Assembly: GCA_028285035.1 (NCBI GenBank)
Contig: JANQQF010000136.1
Coordinates: 22,875 to 86,874 of the forward strand
DNA: 64,000 nt
Reading direction: 5' to 3'
From: Phycisphaerae bacterium
GTDB taxonomy: Bacteria; Chloroflexota; Anaerolineae; 4572-78; J111
The notes under the pieces are model-generated. The model worked only from the letters and a program-made list of their open reading frames with translations, made no database searches and was not told the DNA's origin. Every line of letters starts with the position of its first letter. Position 1 is the stretch's first letter. This document shows, piece after piece, positions 18,401-25,893 of this stretch. The translations under genes were made by a program, and so were the position numbers.

Positions 18401-19004
18401 TCTGGGCAATGGGTCGGGCGGCGAGGACGAGGGCAGGCAAAATCAGGTGGGTGTCCCAACCAAAGCCGCCCACGGGCAGGAAGGTGCTGCCTTGCCAGCG
18501 GGTGATGTTAATCACACCAAGTTGGAGTAAAAGGGCAGTGAAAAATGTTGGCAACGAAATGCCAATGAGAGAGAGCAAGAGAATGCCGAGCAGAATGAGG
18601 CTAGATCGTTGACGGCTGGCGAGCGTACCAAGAGCAACGCCAATAATTGCGGCACCCCCCAATGCAACCGCCAGTAAGCCCAGACTACGCGGCAAGGTTT
18701 CACTGACGATTTGGCGGATTTCCAGACGACGGGTGCCAAAATCGGCAATGTAGGCTGACCCTAAATCACCGGTCAGCAAACGGCCCAGATAGGCGGTCGT
18801 ACTACTGGCCCCATGATTAACCGCTGCCCAAAATTCGGCACCTCGGGCCATCTCCAGACCAAAAAAGCTTAGGAAGATGATGATCAGCAGGGTGATCAAG
18901 ACAAAAAACAAGCGACGGCCAACATAGTTCGCCAGATTGAGTAGCCGGTTTGTTATCTCACGTCCTACAGTTGTTTGTTGGGCTGATATATCTGCTGTAG
19001 TCAT
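15432..19004 (-). CDS. Fused DppB-DppC oligopeptide ABC permease with C-terminal M28-like domain
   Basis: One 1190-residue frame that joins three proteins normally separate. Residues about 25-335 are a DppB/OppB permease (EAA loop near YVRTAHSKGLREYIIWLRHVWPN). Residues about 395-725 are a DppC/OppC permease (WGSDALGRDIQS and ESALSLGSGLPGLVGRHILPN). Residues about 735-1190 resemble an M28 metallopeptidase with an inserted PA-like segment. The metal-site motifs are degraded: the usual HxD is QYDG, the DDN motif reads SANQT, the catalytic EE is GE, and the final HTP reads GTP, so it is probably not a peptidase. A linker rich in Lys/Arg joins the permeases. ATG 19004 is preferred over 19016 because GGAGGGA lies 5 bases before it. 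No binding protein or ATPase gene is adjacent. Confidence 0.88.
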   Translation of the reverse strand: MTTADISAQQTTVGREITNRLLNLANYVGRRLFFVLITLLIIIFLSFFGLEMARGAEFWAAVNHGASSTTAYLGRLLTGDLGSAYIADFGTRRLEIRQIVSETLPRSLGLLAVALGGAAIIGVALGTLASRQRSSLILLGILLLSLIGISLPTFFTALLLQLGVINITRWQGSTFLPVGGFGWDTHLILPALVLAARPIAQITRVTQTTLSTIWREDYVRTAHSKGLREYIIWLRHVWPNVAIPVLTTVVSSLRFALSSLPVVELYFGWPGIGLTLLRAIARRDDLLTVALAISLGLIFVVVNLLIEALYYVIDPQLREKMRQASQQTPSLGASFLEMLSNLKARWQRLFRGKPTPSEEVPSLPKRKQQKGQTHSLNRQIARSRRTTWLRATLGNLPFMLGTILLLGLLVIYFAGPSLTVNNPYVTNGLAYVDGELHVPPFNPSPEYPWGSDALGRDIQSLVLSGARQTLTLVALVMLARLAVGFILGTLAGWQQDKWLDKAIMGLSEVFAALPTLIFAMILILALGIRRGMWIFVVALCFVGWGEMMQFIRSQVITIRNKLYIESALSLGSGLPGLVGRHILPNLLPALISLAALEMGAIAMLLGELGFIGIFIGGGAFAEVDIGGPPYQYSDVPEWGALLSNVRQYARSYPWTAIYPGLAFFIGILSFNLFGEGMRRIVQDVGLSFNHLFNRYTLVASIGIVFAFGWLQNNTGLIPFYRQQASAFDAEQAMVHVTALTDPILSARAVGTAGLDESAEYIAAKFKEYGLQPGGRKGTYFLEVKQNFYTLTETPYLVADGEPLQYREEFAEIPTNLFNGGPAKAGELIVLGYGDQVFDPSGFTGSQFPRQILDLNLVGNAVLLLDQRGFLPENLRQGTFYVTDDPTDMTRRDSLSIYMQGSARPIPMRGSPFFYVTETGANKLLANSEWTLDELRAAQAELADDEVKVWQTGIQVESALPGETNEKVPVKHVVGYLPGLDENEDANLIVVLGQYDGLGDDGLGEMYPSANQTVSSVAVMLEMLRSWQEVGYQPRKTLIFVAYVGEGFEHGQFPNRNPDVERFIGAKFGSTTSFNQEAFIFLRGLGAGDGSGLNLAAGGNLRLAQLFERSAGQFWTSTRRQNTPVTLDAIFGNPNQALTTDAPTITLSWRGSNETLGTPFDTPDIIDPAKLQEAGQTISLGLLIMGREPNY

Positions 19005-19087
19005 CTGTCCCTCCATCCTTTTATACCCTCAAACTACTCAACGGTGGAGTGCAGAATTTTCAGAAGGGAGTTTGATAACCCAAATAA

Positions 19088-19117
19088 TTGAGGTTGTTTG
19101 AACTTTTGAGGTATAAT
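19088..19117 (+). promoter_or_regulatory. Sigma-70 type promoter of the UspA fusion gene
   Basis: TTGAGG at 19088-19093 and a perfect TATAAT at 19112-19117 are separated by 18 bases, about 44 bases before the chosen start. Confidence 0.5.
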
Positions 19118-19160
19118 ATCACCTTACCAAGATGTGATCCAAATAAAAAGGATGACAAAG

Positions 19161-20918
19161 ATGTCAATCCAAACTCAATCAAATTATGAATTAGCGGTCA
19201 ATGATTTTCAGAGAGCCAGAAAACAGGCAGCCTTACAACAACTTCTGGCCCGTATCCAGGGGCGATCAACCGATCTACTTTGTTATGACACGGTGCGGCA
19301 ACAGCTACGGGCCTCGGATGACGCGATTGAGCGGGGCCTACAAGAGATTCCGCTCAATAAAATTGTGGGCAGTGTCGGTCGTTATGAAGATTTTACCCGC
19401 ACCTTTCTACCCAAACGCGATAGCAATCAAGATCGTTGGGCTGGGGTCAAGGCTTCGATTAGCGATATGATTGGGATGTCGCCCATTGAGGTTTATCAGG
19501 TCGGTGATACCTACTTTGTGCAAGATGGCAATCATCGGGTATCAGTGGCCCGACAGTTGGGAAGTGAGACAATTTCGGCCTACGTTACCGAAATCAAAAC
19601 GCGGGTCCCTTTGACAGCAGATGATGATCCGAACGATATCATCTGTAAATCACATTATGCCGATTTTTTAGAAGCAACCAATCTCGACAAACTGCACCCT
19701 GAGGCTGATCTCTTGATGACCTTTTGTGGTCAGTATGGCTTGTTGCTTAGTCAAATTGAGGCAGAGCACACCCTCCTCAAACATCAGAAGGATTTGCCAG
19801 AGTCCCTTGATCTTTGGGAGCAAGCAGTGTCGACCTGGTATGATCGAGTTTACCTGCCAATTATCCAAATTATCCGTAGTTTGGGGGTGTTACACCGCTT
19901 CCCTGAACGCACCGAAGCAGATATGTATGTACTGCTGTCCGAGCGCCACGATGAACTTGAAGAGGCTCTGGGCTGGCAGGTAGAAATGGAAACAGCGGTC
20001 ACCGAACTGGTCTCCCCCCCCGAAGAATCCGAGGGCTTGCTCAATCGGTTTGTTAAAAAAGTGGTGCCGATTTTAGATCAAGGGCCACTGCCTGGATTAT
20101 GGCGTAAACAACAATTAGCCCGCCAGCGATACAATCACCTGTTTGAACACATCCTGGTCCCTTTGGATGGCACGGAGAAGGGCTGGCAAGTGCTTGATCA
20201 CACCCTTTGGATGGCCCAGTTTGATAACGACTACATTCTCGGGCTGCACGTGGTTCCCAACGAGGCGCAACGAAACAGTGAGACGGTCAATACAATGCGG
20301 ACAAGATTTAAGACGCGTTGCCAGGTAGCTGGGGTGCAAGGAGATTTTGCCATCGAGGTAGACAGTAATCCGATGCAAGCTATCATTCGGCGAGCTGCTT
20401 GGGCCGATTTGGTGATGGTACAGAACACACGTCCCCCCAAAAATCAGCCCTTCCCACGTATCAGCCCTGAACTCAGATTACTGGTTCAACAGTGCCCTCG
20501 CCCCATTGAAGTTGTGCCCATCGGGGCCGAAATGTTGGGGCCAGATATCCGAGCACAACGCTTATTATTGGCCTACGACGGCAGCCCAAAGGCAAATGAA
20601 GCCCTATTTGTCGCCGCTTACTTAACCGCTCGCTGGGAACGATCCCTAACCGTGGTTAGTGTCGAAACCAACCGCACAAATGCCGCCATTTTAGATCAGG
20701 CCCGGCAATATCTCACCGAGCACGACGTCCCAAATGTCAATTATGTTCTTAGGCAGGGGCCAATCGCTGAAACGGTGCTAGATACGGCCAAAGCCTTTGA
20801 CTGTCAATTGCTGATTATGGGCGGTTTTAGCTTTCAGCCCGTCCGCCACTTGGTTCTCGGCAGCACCGCCGAACGCATTCTGCGCGAGTTTCGTTATCCG
20901 ATGTTGATTTGTCGATAG
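19161..20918 (+). CDS. ParB-like N-terminal domain fused to two UspA domains
   Basis: 585 residues. The chosen ATG at 19161 has AAAAGGA 8-13 bases upstream; in-frame starts at 19134 (GTG) and 19152 lack correct spacing. The N-terminal part (about 20-170) has a ParB/sulfiredoxin-like fold signature: FVQDGNHRVSVARQLG, where DGNHR is the nucleotide-binding box. A helical middle region follows. Residues about 330-450 (HILVPLDGTEKG) and 460-585 (LLLAYDGSPKA … IMGGFSF … LGSTAERIL) are tandem universal stress domains; the second keeps the G-x2-G-x9-GS/T ATP-binding pattern, the first has lost it. Probably a soluble stress-response nucleotide sensor. Partners unknown. Confidence 0.85.
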   Translation: MSIQTQSNYELAVNDFQRARKQAALQQLLARIQGRSTDLLCYDTVRQQLRASDDAIERGLQEIPLNKIVGSVGRYEDFTRTFLPKRDSNQDRWAGVKASISDMIGMSPIEVYQVGDTYFVQDGNHRVSVARQLGSETISAYVTEIKTRVPLTADDDPNDIICKSHYADFLEATNLDKLHPEADLLMTFCGQYGLLLSQIEAEHTLLKHQKDLPESLDLWEQAVSTWYDRVYLPIIQIIRSLGVLHRFPERTEADMYVLLSERHDELEEALGWQVEMETAVTELVSPPEESEGLLNRFVKKVVPILDQGPLPGLWRKQQLARQRYNHLFEHILVPLDGTEKGWQVLDHTLWMAQFDNDYILGLHVVPNEAQRNSETVNTMRTRFKTRCQVAGVQGDFAIEVDSNPMQAIIRRAAWADLVMVQNTRPPKNQPFPRISPELRLLVQQCPRPIEVVPIGAEMLGPDIRAQRLLLAYDGSPKANEALFVAAYLTARWERSLTVVSVETNRTNAAILDQARQYLTEHDVPNVNYVLRQGPIAETVLDTAKAFDCQLLIMGGFSFQPVRHLVLGSTAERILREFRYPMLICR

Positions 20919-20941
20919 ACTAAGCCAGAATATGGGTATCC

Positions 20942-21121
20942 TCATCCACCCAACATATCAGCCAAATATCCCTGCGTCTCATCGATGAGATCGACAGCTC
21001 CATGTAGCTTGGAGGCTTCGGGGTGGGGAGTGAAGGGGAGGGCGTTGGTTTCGGCCTTGCCAATAAAAAGACTAATCCATAGGCAGAGAGAAGCCGAGTG
21101 GAGGTTGGCAATGGTTTGGGG
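20942..21121 (-). pseudogene. Duplicated 3' fragment of the HEAT-repeat gene
   Basis: On the minus strand this stretch encodes, in one frame, PQTIAN … LWISLFIGKAETNALPF … DETQGYLADMLGG and then TGA. It matches the last ~60 codons of the intact gene at 21875-24649 (… LWISLFIGEAETNALPF … DETRGYLADTLGG), with one in-frame 9-base deletion and mostly third-position or conservative changes. The homology stops abruptly at 21121, next to the stop codon of the small gene at 21122. It has no start and is a remnant of a former paralogue. Confidence 0.8.
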
Positions 21122-21355
21122 TCAGTGAGGGGTGTTCAAATCTTCGTCTGAGTATCCCTGATCCTTCTTAATTTCAGCAACAATATCTGAAACACTCATC
21201 TCACCAAACAACATTTCCCGTTCTTCGGTATAGTTCCCATATCCATCAGTGAATTGGTTCAAAAATCGAATAGTATTAACGACACCAAGGGTCTTAAATA
21301 AAACTTGTAAAGCTTCTTGGGTAATATCTGCTAAGGGTCTTGTATCAACAACCAT
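21122..21355 (-). CDS. Small acidic protein paired with PIN toxin (probable antitoxin)
   Basis: 77 residues, acidic, mostly helical (ADITQEALQVLFKTLGVV … EKKDQGYSDEDL-like C-terminus). Its ATG is 22 bases after the PIN gene stop and has GAGGAG about 9 bases before it, so the two are cotranscribed. Small proteins of this kind accompany PIN-domain genes. The order here, toxin first and partner second, is the reverse of most VapBC pairs. No DNA-binding motif is obvious, so autoregulation cannot be claimed. Confidence 0.65.
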   Translation of the reverse strand: MVVDTRPLADITQEALQVLFKTLGVVNTIRFLNQFTDGYGNYTEEREMLFGEMSVSDIVAEIKKDQGYSDEDLNTPH

Positions 21356-21377
21356 TAATCTAACTCCTCAATCAGCT

Positions 21378-21791
21378 CTAGTGGGACACTACAACTACAT
21401 TCAAGCCATCCATAGATTTAGCCTTCTTCAAAAATTTATCATCACATGTGCAAAAATAATCCGCTTTAGCCCAGGCTGCTGATGCTAGATGTAACGCATC
21501 AAGTGTTTTGATACCTAACACAACAAATTCATCGGCTTGATTTTGTATCACTGTATTTAAAGTTATTTGCTCTTTAGCGTTAGACAAGACTTGCAGCGCA
21601 TAATCTCGACGAATTGGATGTGTTGTTCGATTGATCTCAAAGATTAGAACATCTGACGAAATTAATTCTAATGATCCGTTTTCAAACAATCCAATAATAC
21701 CTTGAATTGCCTCAGCTTCAAGCAAAATCCTAAGTTGGGATTTGCTATCAAGTGGTCGCTGAATGGTACACGTGTCAAGATAAATTTTCAT
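21378..21791 (-). CDS. PIN-domain ribonuclease, VapC-like toxin
   Basis: 137 residues, the full length of a PIN domain. The acidic metal-binding residues are in place: D6 (IYLDTC), E52 (LIFEINR), D98 (TLDALHLA) and D117/D118 (CTCDDKFL). Such proteins cleave RNA (often tRNA or rRNA) when freed from their antitoxin. The stretch is AT-rich compared with the flanking HEAT gene. It is bracketed by two copies of the 3' end of that gene, which suggests insertion of the module into, or recombination at, this locus. Confidence 0.85.
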   Translation of the reverse strand: MKIYLDTCTIQRPLDSKSQLRILLEAEAIQGIIGLFENGSLELISSDVLIFEINRTTHPIRRDYALQVLSNAKEQITLNTVIQNQADEFVVLGIKTLDALHLASAAWAKADYFCTCDDKFLKKAKSMDGLNVVVVSH

Positions 21792-21874
21792 AAGTCAATT
21801 ATAGCATAGCCAAGACAATGTTGATAATGCAATTCAGCAAAATTGGGGTTTGTTTGGTCGTAGAACCGTCTCCC

Positions 21875-24649
21875 TCACCCACCCAACGTATCAGCCAAAT
21901 ATCCCCGCGTCTCATCGATGAGGTCAACGGCTCCGTGTAGCTTGGAGGCTTCGGGGTGGGGGGTGAAGGGGAGGGCGTTGGTTTCGGCCTCGCCAATGAA
22001 TAGGCTGATCCACAGGCGAGGGGAGTCGGATTCAATGACATTGAAGTCTGCAATAGTTTGGGGGGAGAGTTCGAAGATGACCACATTGTTATTCCACATT
22101 TCGATGGGAATATTGACGGGATTATGATTGATGGCGACTTGATAGGTGATTTTCTTGCCATTACTGGGCTTGCCTCGTAAGTGCTCGCCAAAGAGGGCAA
22201 TAGTGTTGCTGTCAGGATCAGTCTGGGGCAGGATATAGCTGAGCCGAGTGAGTTTTTCATCATACTCTCCTTCAGCGTAAACCTGGATCAAATTCATCGT
22301 TTTATCAATTGAGGCAGCGATACGATTGGTGGTCTGACGGATGTCGTAATCGGTCAAAATCCCCTCAGCGACGTACTGACTTTGAATGTAGGTGCCGTTT
22401 AAGTTCAAATCCCAAACAAAGCCGGTAAAGGCCGTCTGAATTTGTACCAGATCGCCCATTGCATTTTGAATACGTTTGAGCGGATCTTTCAAAAAGATGG
22501 TCACAATTGCCCCAACGCCCCCTAGCCCTGAGAAAAAGCCAATAAAGCGAGAAGCAAGCTCTTCGCTGACGATGGCGATGGCCACCCCGCCCAGAATGAG
22601 AATGGCTCCCAAAACAAAGGTGGCAGCATTCAACACCTGGAGTAGACGCATCGTCCGTTTGGCATTTTCTACCGCATCATTGAGCAAGGCAGCGGCCTCC
22701 TCGCTCCGCTCTTTTGAGGGTTCGAGGTAATACTCCGATAGCAGAGCTTGACGTGCTTTACGTTCGCGTTCTTTCCCGCTGACTGTCCGTACCAAGGCAT
22801 CCACGGCCGCCGGACCGCCGACATTCCCCAATATCCGGACAATATTCTCCCGGATGTCGAGATCATCTTCATTGGGCAGCCGTTTACTGAGGGGGTCGAT
22901 GGCAAACTTTTCAAGCGCTTGGGTCACAGACTTGGCCGTTTCAGGCTCATCCTCGAAAAAGCGAAAATCGCTCATCTGACTGAGCAGGCTGGTGATCCAA
23001 CGTTGCACGCGGTGATTATGCTCATCGATTTTCTCACGGGTAAGCAACCCAAGCAGCTTATCGGTCAACTCGACCGTTTCTTTGGGCCGTGACGACTTTT
23101 CACCGACCTTGACTGCCTCACGCCATAGAGCAATATGATCGGCGTAGTTTTTGGAGCGCTCTTCAAGATGCAAGCACCATTGCTCCAGATCTTCAAGATA
23201 TTTGGGCTGTTGCGCCGCTTCTAATTTTTGGAAGCGATCATATGCTTTTTCACCAAACTGATCTGCGTTGTTGCTGCCGTGGTCATAAAGCTCGTGAAAA
23301 ACAAAATGATCTTGATCGGCAATCACCTTCTCTTTGATAATGACCCGCACCCGCTTATCTTCCTGGGGACTGTTCAATTGGTCGACAAGTGGTTGGACAG
23401 CCGAGGGAGTCAACCGCAATTTTTGAGCAGCTCGTTCAATCAACGGCCAATTCTCATCGCTGGCGATCCAAATCACGCACTTTTTGAGGACTGTCTTGAT
23501 GGCGACCTGACTACCAAATTCGATTAAATTGGAGATGAGGTTGCTGACCTCTTCGGGGTTCGACTCCGAGTCCAAATGATCGATCAGGCGTTCAAGACGT
23601 TGTTGGATCTCAGTAGGGGCCCGGGTCTTCAAAAACTCCTTGGCTTTGCGCTGGATGTGCGCATCATTATGATCCATTGCCGCCAGGATAGCGGGCAACA
23701 TCTCCCGTTGCAACCGATTATTCGTATCCCAAGTTTGCTCTAGAATTCCGCTCGCCGACAACAGCACTTTGCCTGCTTCCTGCTGTTGCGCTTGGTAGTG
23801 TGGGTCTGACAGGATAAAACCGATGGTGTCATGTTTGAGAACGGCAAAAATCTCATTGAAGATGTGAGTATTCTCATACTGCTTCTCTTGCAGATAGAAA
23901 GAAAGGGCCTCATAAATTCGTTTACGAAGGGAGCGATCTGTGGGAATATTATCGGGATTTTGAGTGAGCAGTTCAAGCCCCCCTTGGGTTTTATGCGCGT
24001 GCAACTCAAATTGTGTTTCAAAATTCGTCAGGCGATAAATCAACAAATCGTAATATTGGATTTTATGATTAACCCGATGCCCACCCGTTGATAAATATTC
24101 ATCTGGCGTGGTTCGGTGCCACAGAATGTCCCAATCAATAAAGAAGGATTTCCAATAGGTCGAGATGGAGCTATTGAAAAATCGTTCCATCCGACCATGG
24201 GGGTCTTCAACATTAGCCACGGCGAAAAAGATCGAGTCCAGCGGCATCTTGTGTTTCTGCCAATTTACCCAGCCATCATCACGACCGTGTCCTAAGGTTT
24301 CCCACGACTCAATTCCACAACGCTCTGCGGCCCGCCACAACACGGGGATCACAGAGTCGTACAAGGTTTCCGGCGCACCTTCGGTAGACAGATGCCCCTG
24401 CCCCATACGGGTCACAATAACAGCCGCGGCCTTGATTGAGGGCCACACCTCCTCAAACTCACCCACAAGTTCCAAAGCTTCCTCACAAAAACTGACCAAT
24501 GCCTCGGCATCAGAATTCAGCTCCATATACAAACCATCAATATACACCGCCTCATCTGCTTCACTGTACTTAAAACTCAAGCCCAATGAGTTACGAATGT
24601 TATTGACTAGTGTCTGCCAATTTTCACTTTGGAATGTTTGGTTTGTCAT
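21875..24649 (-). CDS. Large HEAT-repeat protein with a central pair of membrane helices
   Basis: 924 residues, no family firmly recognised. Residues 1-230 form a globular domain with many Trp. Residues about 230-640 are helical repeats of HEAT type (DLDIRENIVRILGNVGGPAAVDALVRTV is the clearest). Residues about 660-720 hold two adjacent membrane helices (TFVLGAILILGGVAIAIV and a Gly-rich FIGFFSGLGGVGAIVTIFL). A basic juxtamembrane segment (KDPLKRIQNAM) and a C-terminal beta-rich domain (about 750-924) follow. The central two-helix segment recalls the TRADD-N-associated membrane regions described in cyanobacterial and other immune-type proteins; this is a tentative comparison. The C-terminal 60 codons are duplicated at 20942-21121. 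A sensor or effector role is possible, unproven. Confidence 0.75.
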   Translation of the reverse strand: MTNQTFQSENWQTLVNNIRNSLGLSFKYSEADEAVYIDGLYMELNSDAEALVSFCEEALELVGEFEEVWPSIKAAAVIVTRMGQGHLSTEGAPETLYDSVIPVLWRAAERCGIESWETLGHGRDDGWVNWQKHKMPLDSIFFAVANVEDPHGRMERFFNSSISTYWKSFFIDWDILWHRTTPDEYLSTGGHRVNHKIQYYDLLIYRLTNFETQFELHAHKTQGGLELLTQNPDNIPTDRSLRKRIYEALSFYLQEKQYENTHIFNEIFAVLKHDTIGFILSDPHYQAQQQEAGKVLLSASGILEQTWDTNNRLQREMLPAILAAMDHNDAHIQRKAKEFLKTRAPTEIQQRLERLIDHLDSESNPEEVSNLISNLIEFGSQVAIKTVLKKCVIWIASDENWPLIERAAQKLRLTPSAVQPLVDQLNSPQEDKRVRVIIKEKVIADQDHFVFHELYDHGSNNADQFGEKAYDRFQKLEAAQQPKYLEDLEQWCLHLEERSKNYADHIALWREAVKVGEKSSRPKETVELTDKLLGLLTREKIDEHNHRVQRWITSLLSQMSDFRFFEDEPETAKSVTQALEKFAIDPLSKRLPNEDDLDIRENIVRILGNVGGPAAVDALVRTVSGKERERKARQALLSEYYLEPSKERSEEAAALLNDAVENAKRTMRLLQVLNAATFVLGAILILGGVAIAIVSEELASRFIGFFSGLGGVGAIVTIFLKDPLKRIQNAMGDLVQIQTAFTGFVWDLNLNGTYIQSQYVAEGILTDYDIRQTTNRIAASIDKTMNLIQVYAEGEYDEKLTRLSYILPQTDPDSNTIALFGEHLRGKPSNGKKITYQVAINHNPVNIPIEMWNNNVVIFELSPQTIADFNVIESDSPRLWISLFIGEAETNALPFTPHPEASKLHGAVDLIDETRGYLADTLGG

Positions 24650-24691
24650 AGGACTGCCCTCTAGATTACTCTTTAACTATTGGGATGCATT

Positions 24692-25118
24692 CTATACTTG
24701 TTCCATAAGTTGAAGAGATGGGTTATATGAAACTTCCCACTCCGCAAAACATCCCAGAACCCCACAGTTTGAACATCTGACACCGATACAGAGCCACCTG
24801 ATAGCCTCTTGGTGTTCATGCAAAGAAAACCCTACACCAACATTTGTAATATCTGAACGGCATTCAACACATTTCCAGGCATCTGGCTCTGCATCCGGCC
24901 AAAGTTCTTTACTGTCACAAATAAAATGTTCTAACTTACATTTCACACATATTCGTTTGGCAACGCCTTCATAATCTAAATTCTACAGAGCCACAAGCAC
25001 AGGTAGCCAGACGAAAATCATGAGATTGGTATACATCTTGAGTATAAGCTTCTAGATATTCTTTAATATCTTTGGGGGTTAATCCAAGCCACCATTTACC
25101 AGATGTATGGATTGGCAT
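24692..25118 (-). pseudogene. Frameshifted zinc-ribbon protein gene
   Basis: The original gene starts at ATG 25118 (MPIHTSGKWWLGLTPKDIKEYL…) and reads CACGSVEF before a net +1 frameshift near 24973-24983; the frame then resumes as DYEGVAKRICVKCKLEHFICDSKELWP and runs to 24692. The rejoined product of about 141 residues has three Cys pairs (CxC, CxxC, CxxC) plus CSNCGVLGC near the end, a layout I recall from a family of small zinc-binding proteins of unknown function. The 84-aa frame from 24946 alone is only the second half. It could be a true pseudogene, an assembly error or, less likely, programmed frameshifting. Confidence 0.7.
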
Positions 25119-25145
25119 TTCTTTCTCACAATTTATTAGCAAATC

Positions 25146-25646
25146 TTACACATCCGCCTTCTTACGGCGAATGCCAATACTTTTTCCAGCTTGGGGTGGG
25201 CGGTCAAGGACAAGATGGGCTTGGTAGATGGCTTCAATCATCGTTAGGATTTCAGGGGGCATTGGGGCAGAGCGGGGTTCATCATTGACGTGGAAGAGCA
25301 TCGACTCCATTGTGGCAGCCAGGAAATTTTCTTCAGCGTGAACCATTGAGTGGAAAATGTGGATACGTTTGGCATCAAAGTCGAGCACTTGGGTGTCAAA
25401 CCGCAAGGGAGCGTTGAGTTTGACCTCACGGAGGTAGGAGATATGATTTTCAACAGTGTAGATGGTATTCTTCGTGCGATCACGGTACTCTGCGTGCAGC
25501 CCAACAAAATCCATAAAGGTGTCCGTGGCATTTCCAAAAGCAACCGCATAGTAGCCCTCATTCAAATGCTCATTGTAATCAATCCATTCGGGCAGAACGA
25601 TCTCTTTATGCAAGGCAAGGGGCGCATCAATCTGTTGAGCTGACAT
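25146..25646 (-). CDS. Hotdog-fold acyl-CoA thioesterase (betainyl-CoA thioesterase-like)
   Basis: 166 residues. The motif WIDYNEHLNEGYY near residue 21 is the 4-hydroxybenzoyl-CoA thioesterase-type active site (D-Y-N-x-H-x-N), followed by YTVENHISYLREV and RIHIFHSMVHAEE. The length and pattern resemble the thioesterase associated with carnitine catabolism (the domain that hydrolyses betainyl-CoA, sometimes fused to carnitine dehydrogenase). No carnitine dehydrogenase or BKACE gene is visible next to it, so the substrate is inferred. Divergent from the LLM oxidoreductase. Confidence 0.8.
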   Translation of the reverse strand: MSAQQIDAPLALHKEIVLPEWIDYNEHLNEGYYAVAFGNATDTFMDFVGLHAEYRDRTKNTIYTVENHISYLREVKLNAPLRFDTQVLDFDAKRIHIFHSMVHAEENFLAATMESMLFHVNDEPRSAPMPPEILTMIEAIYQAHLVLDRPPQAGKSIGIRRKKADV

Positions 25647-25893
25647 CTTCTTTATCTCCTAAAAATAACGAATAACAACTGGTGACAAGTGACTGGTATT
25701 ACCGATGAGCTAACATAACATAAAGTTACATCATTGAAGTTACCACTGTTTGGCAAATAATTCAAATATCTGGAAGACAACCCTACAAGGCTGGACAAGA
25801 TTAATCTATCCGTCCAAAGATTGTTCAACCCATCAATTCCTCATAAAATAGGTGCACACATTTTTGAATTTCACCCTCTCAAAGGAGCACACA

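Noticed and set aside
24692..24946. Independent 84-aa zinc-ribbon gene
   Set aside because: Sequence upstream in another frame continues the same protein family, so this is the 3' part of a frameshifted gene.
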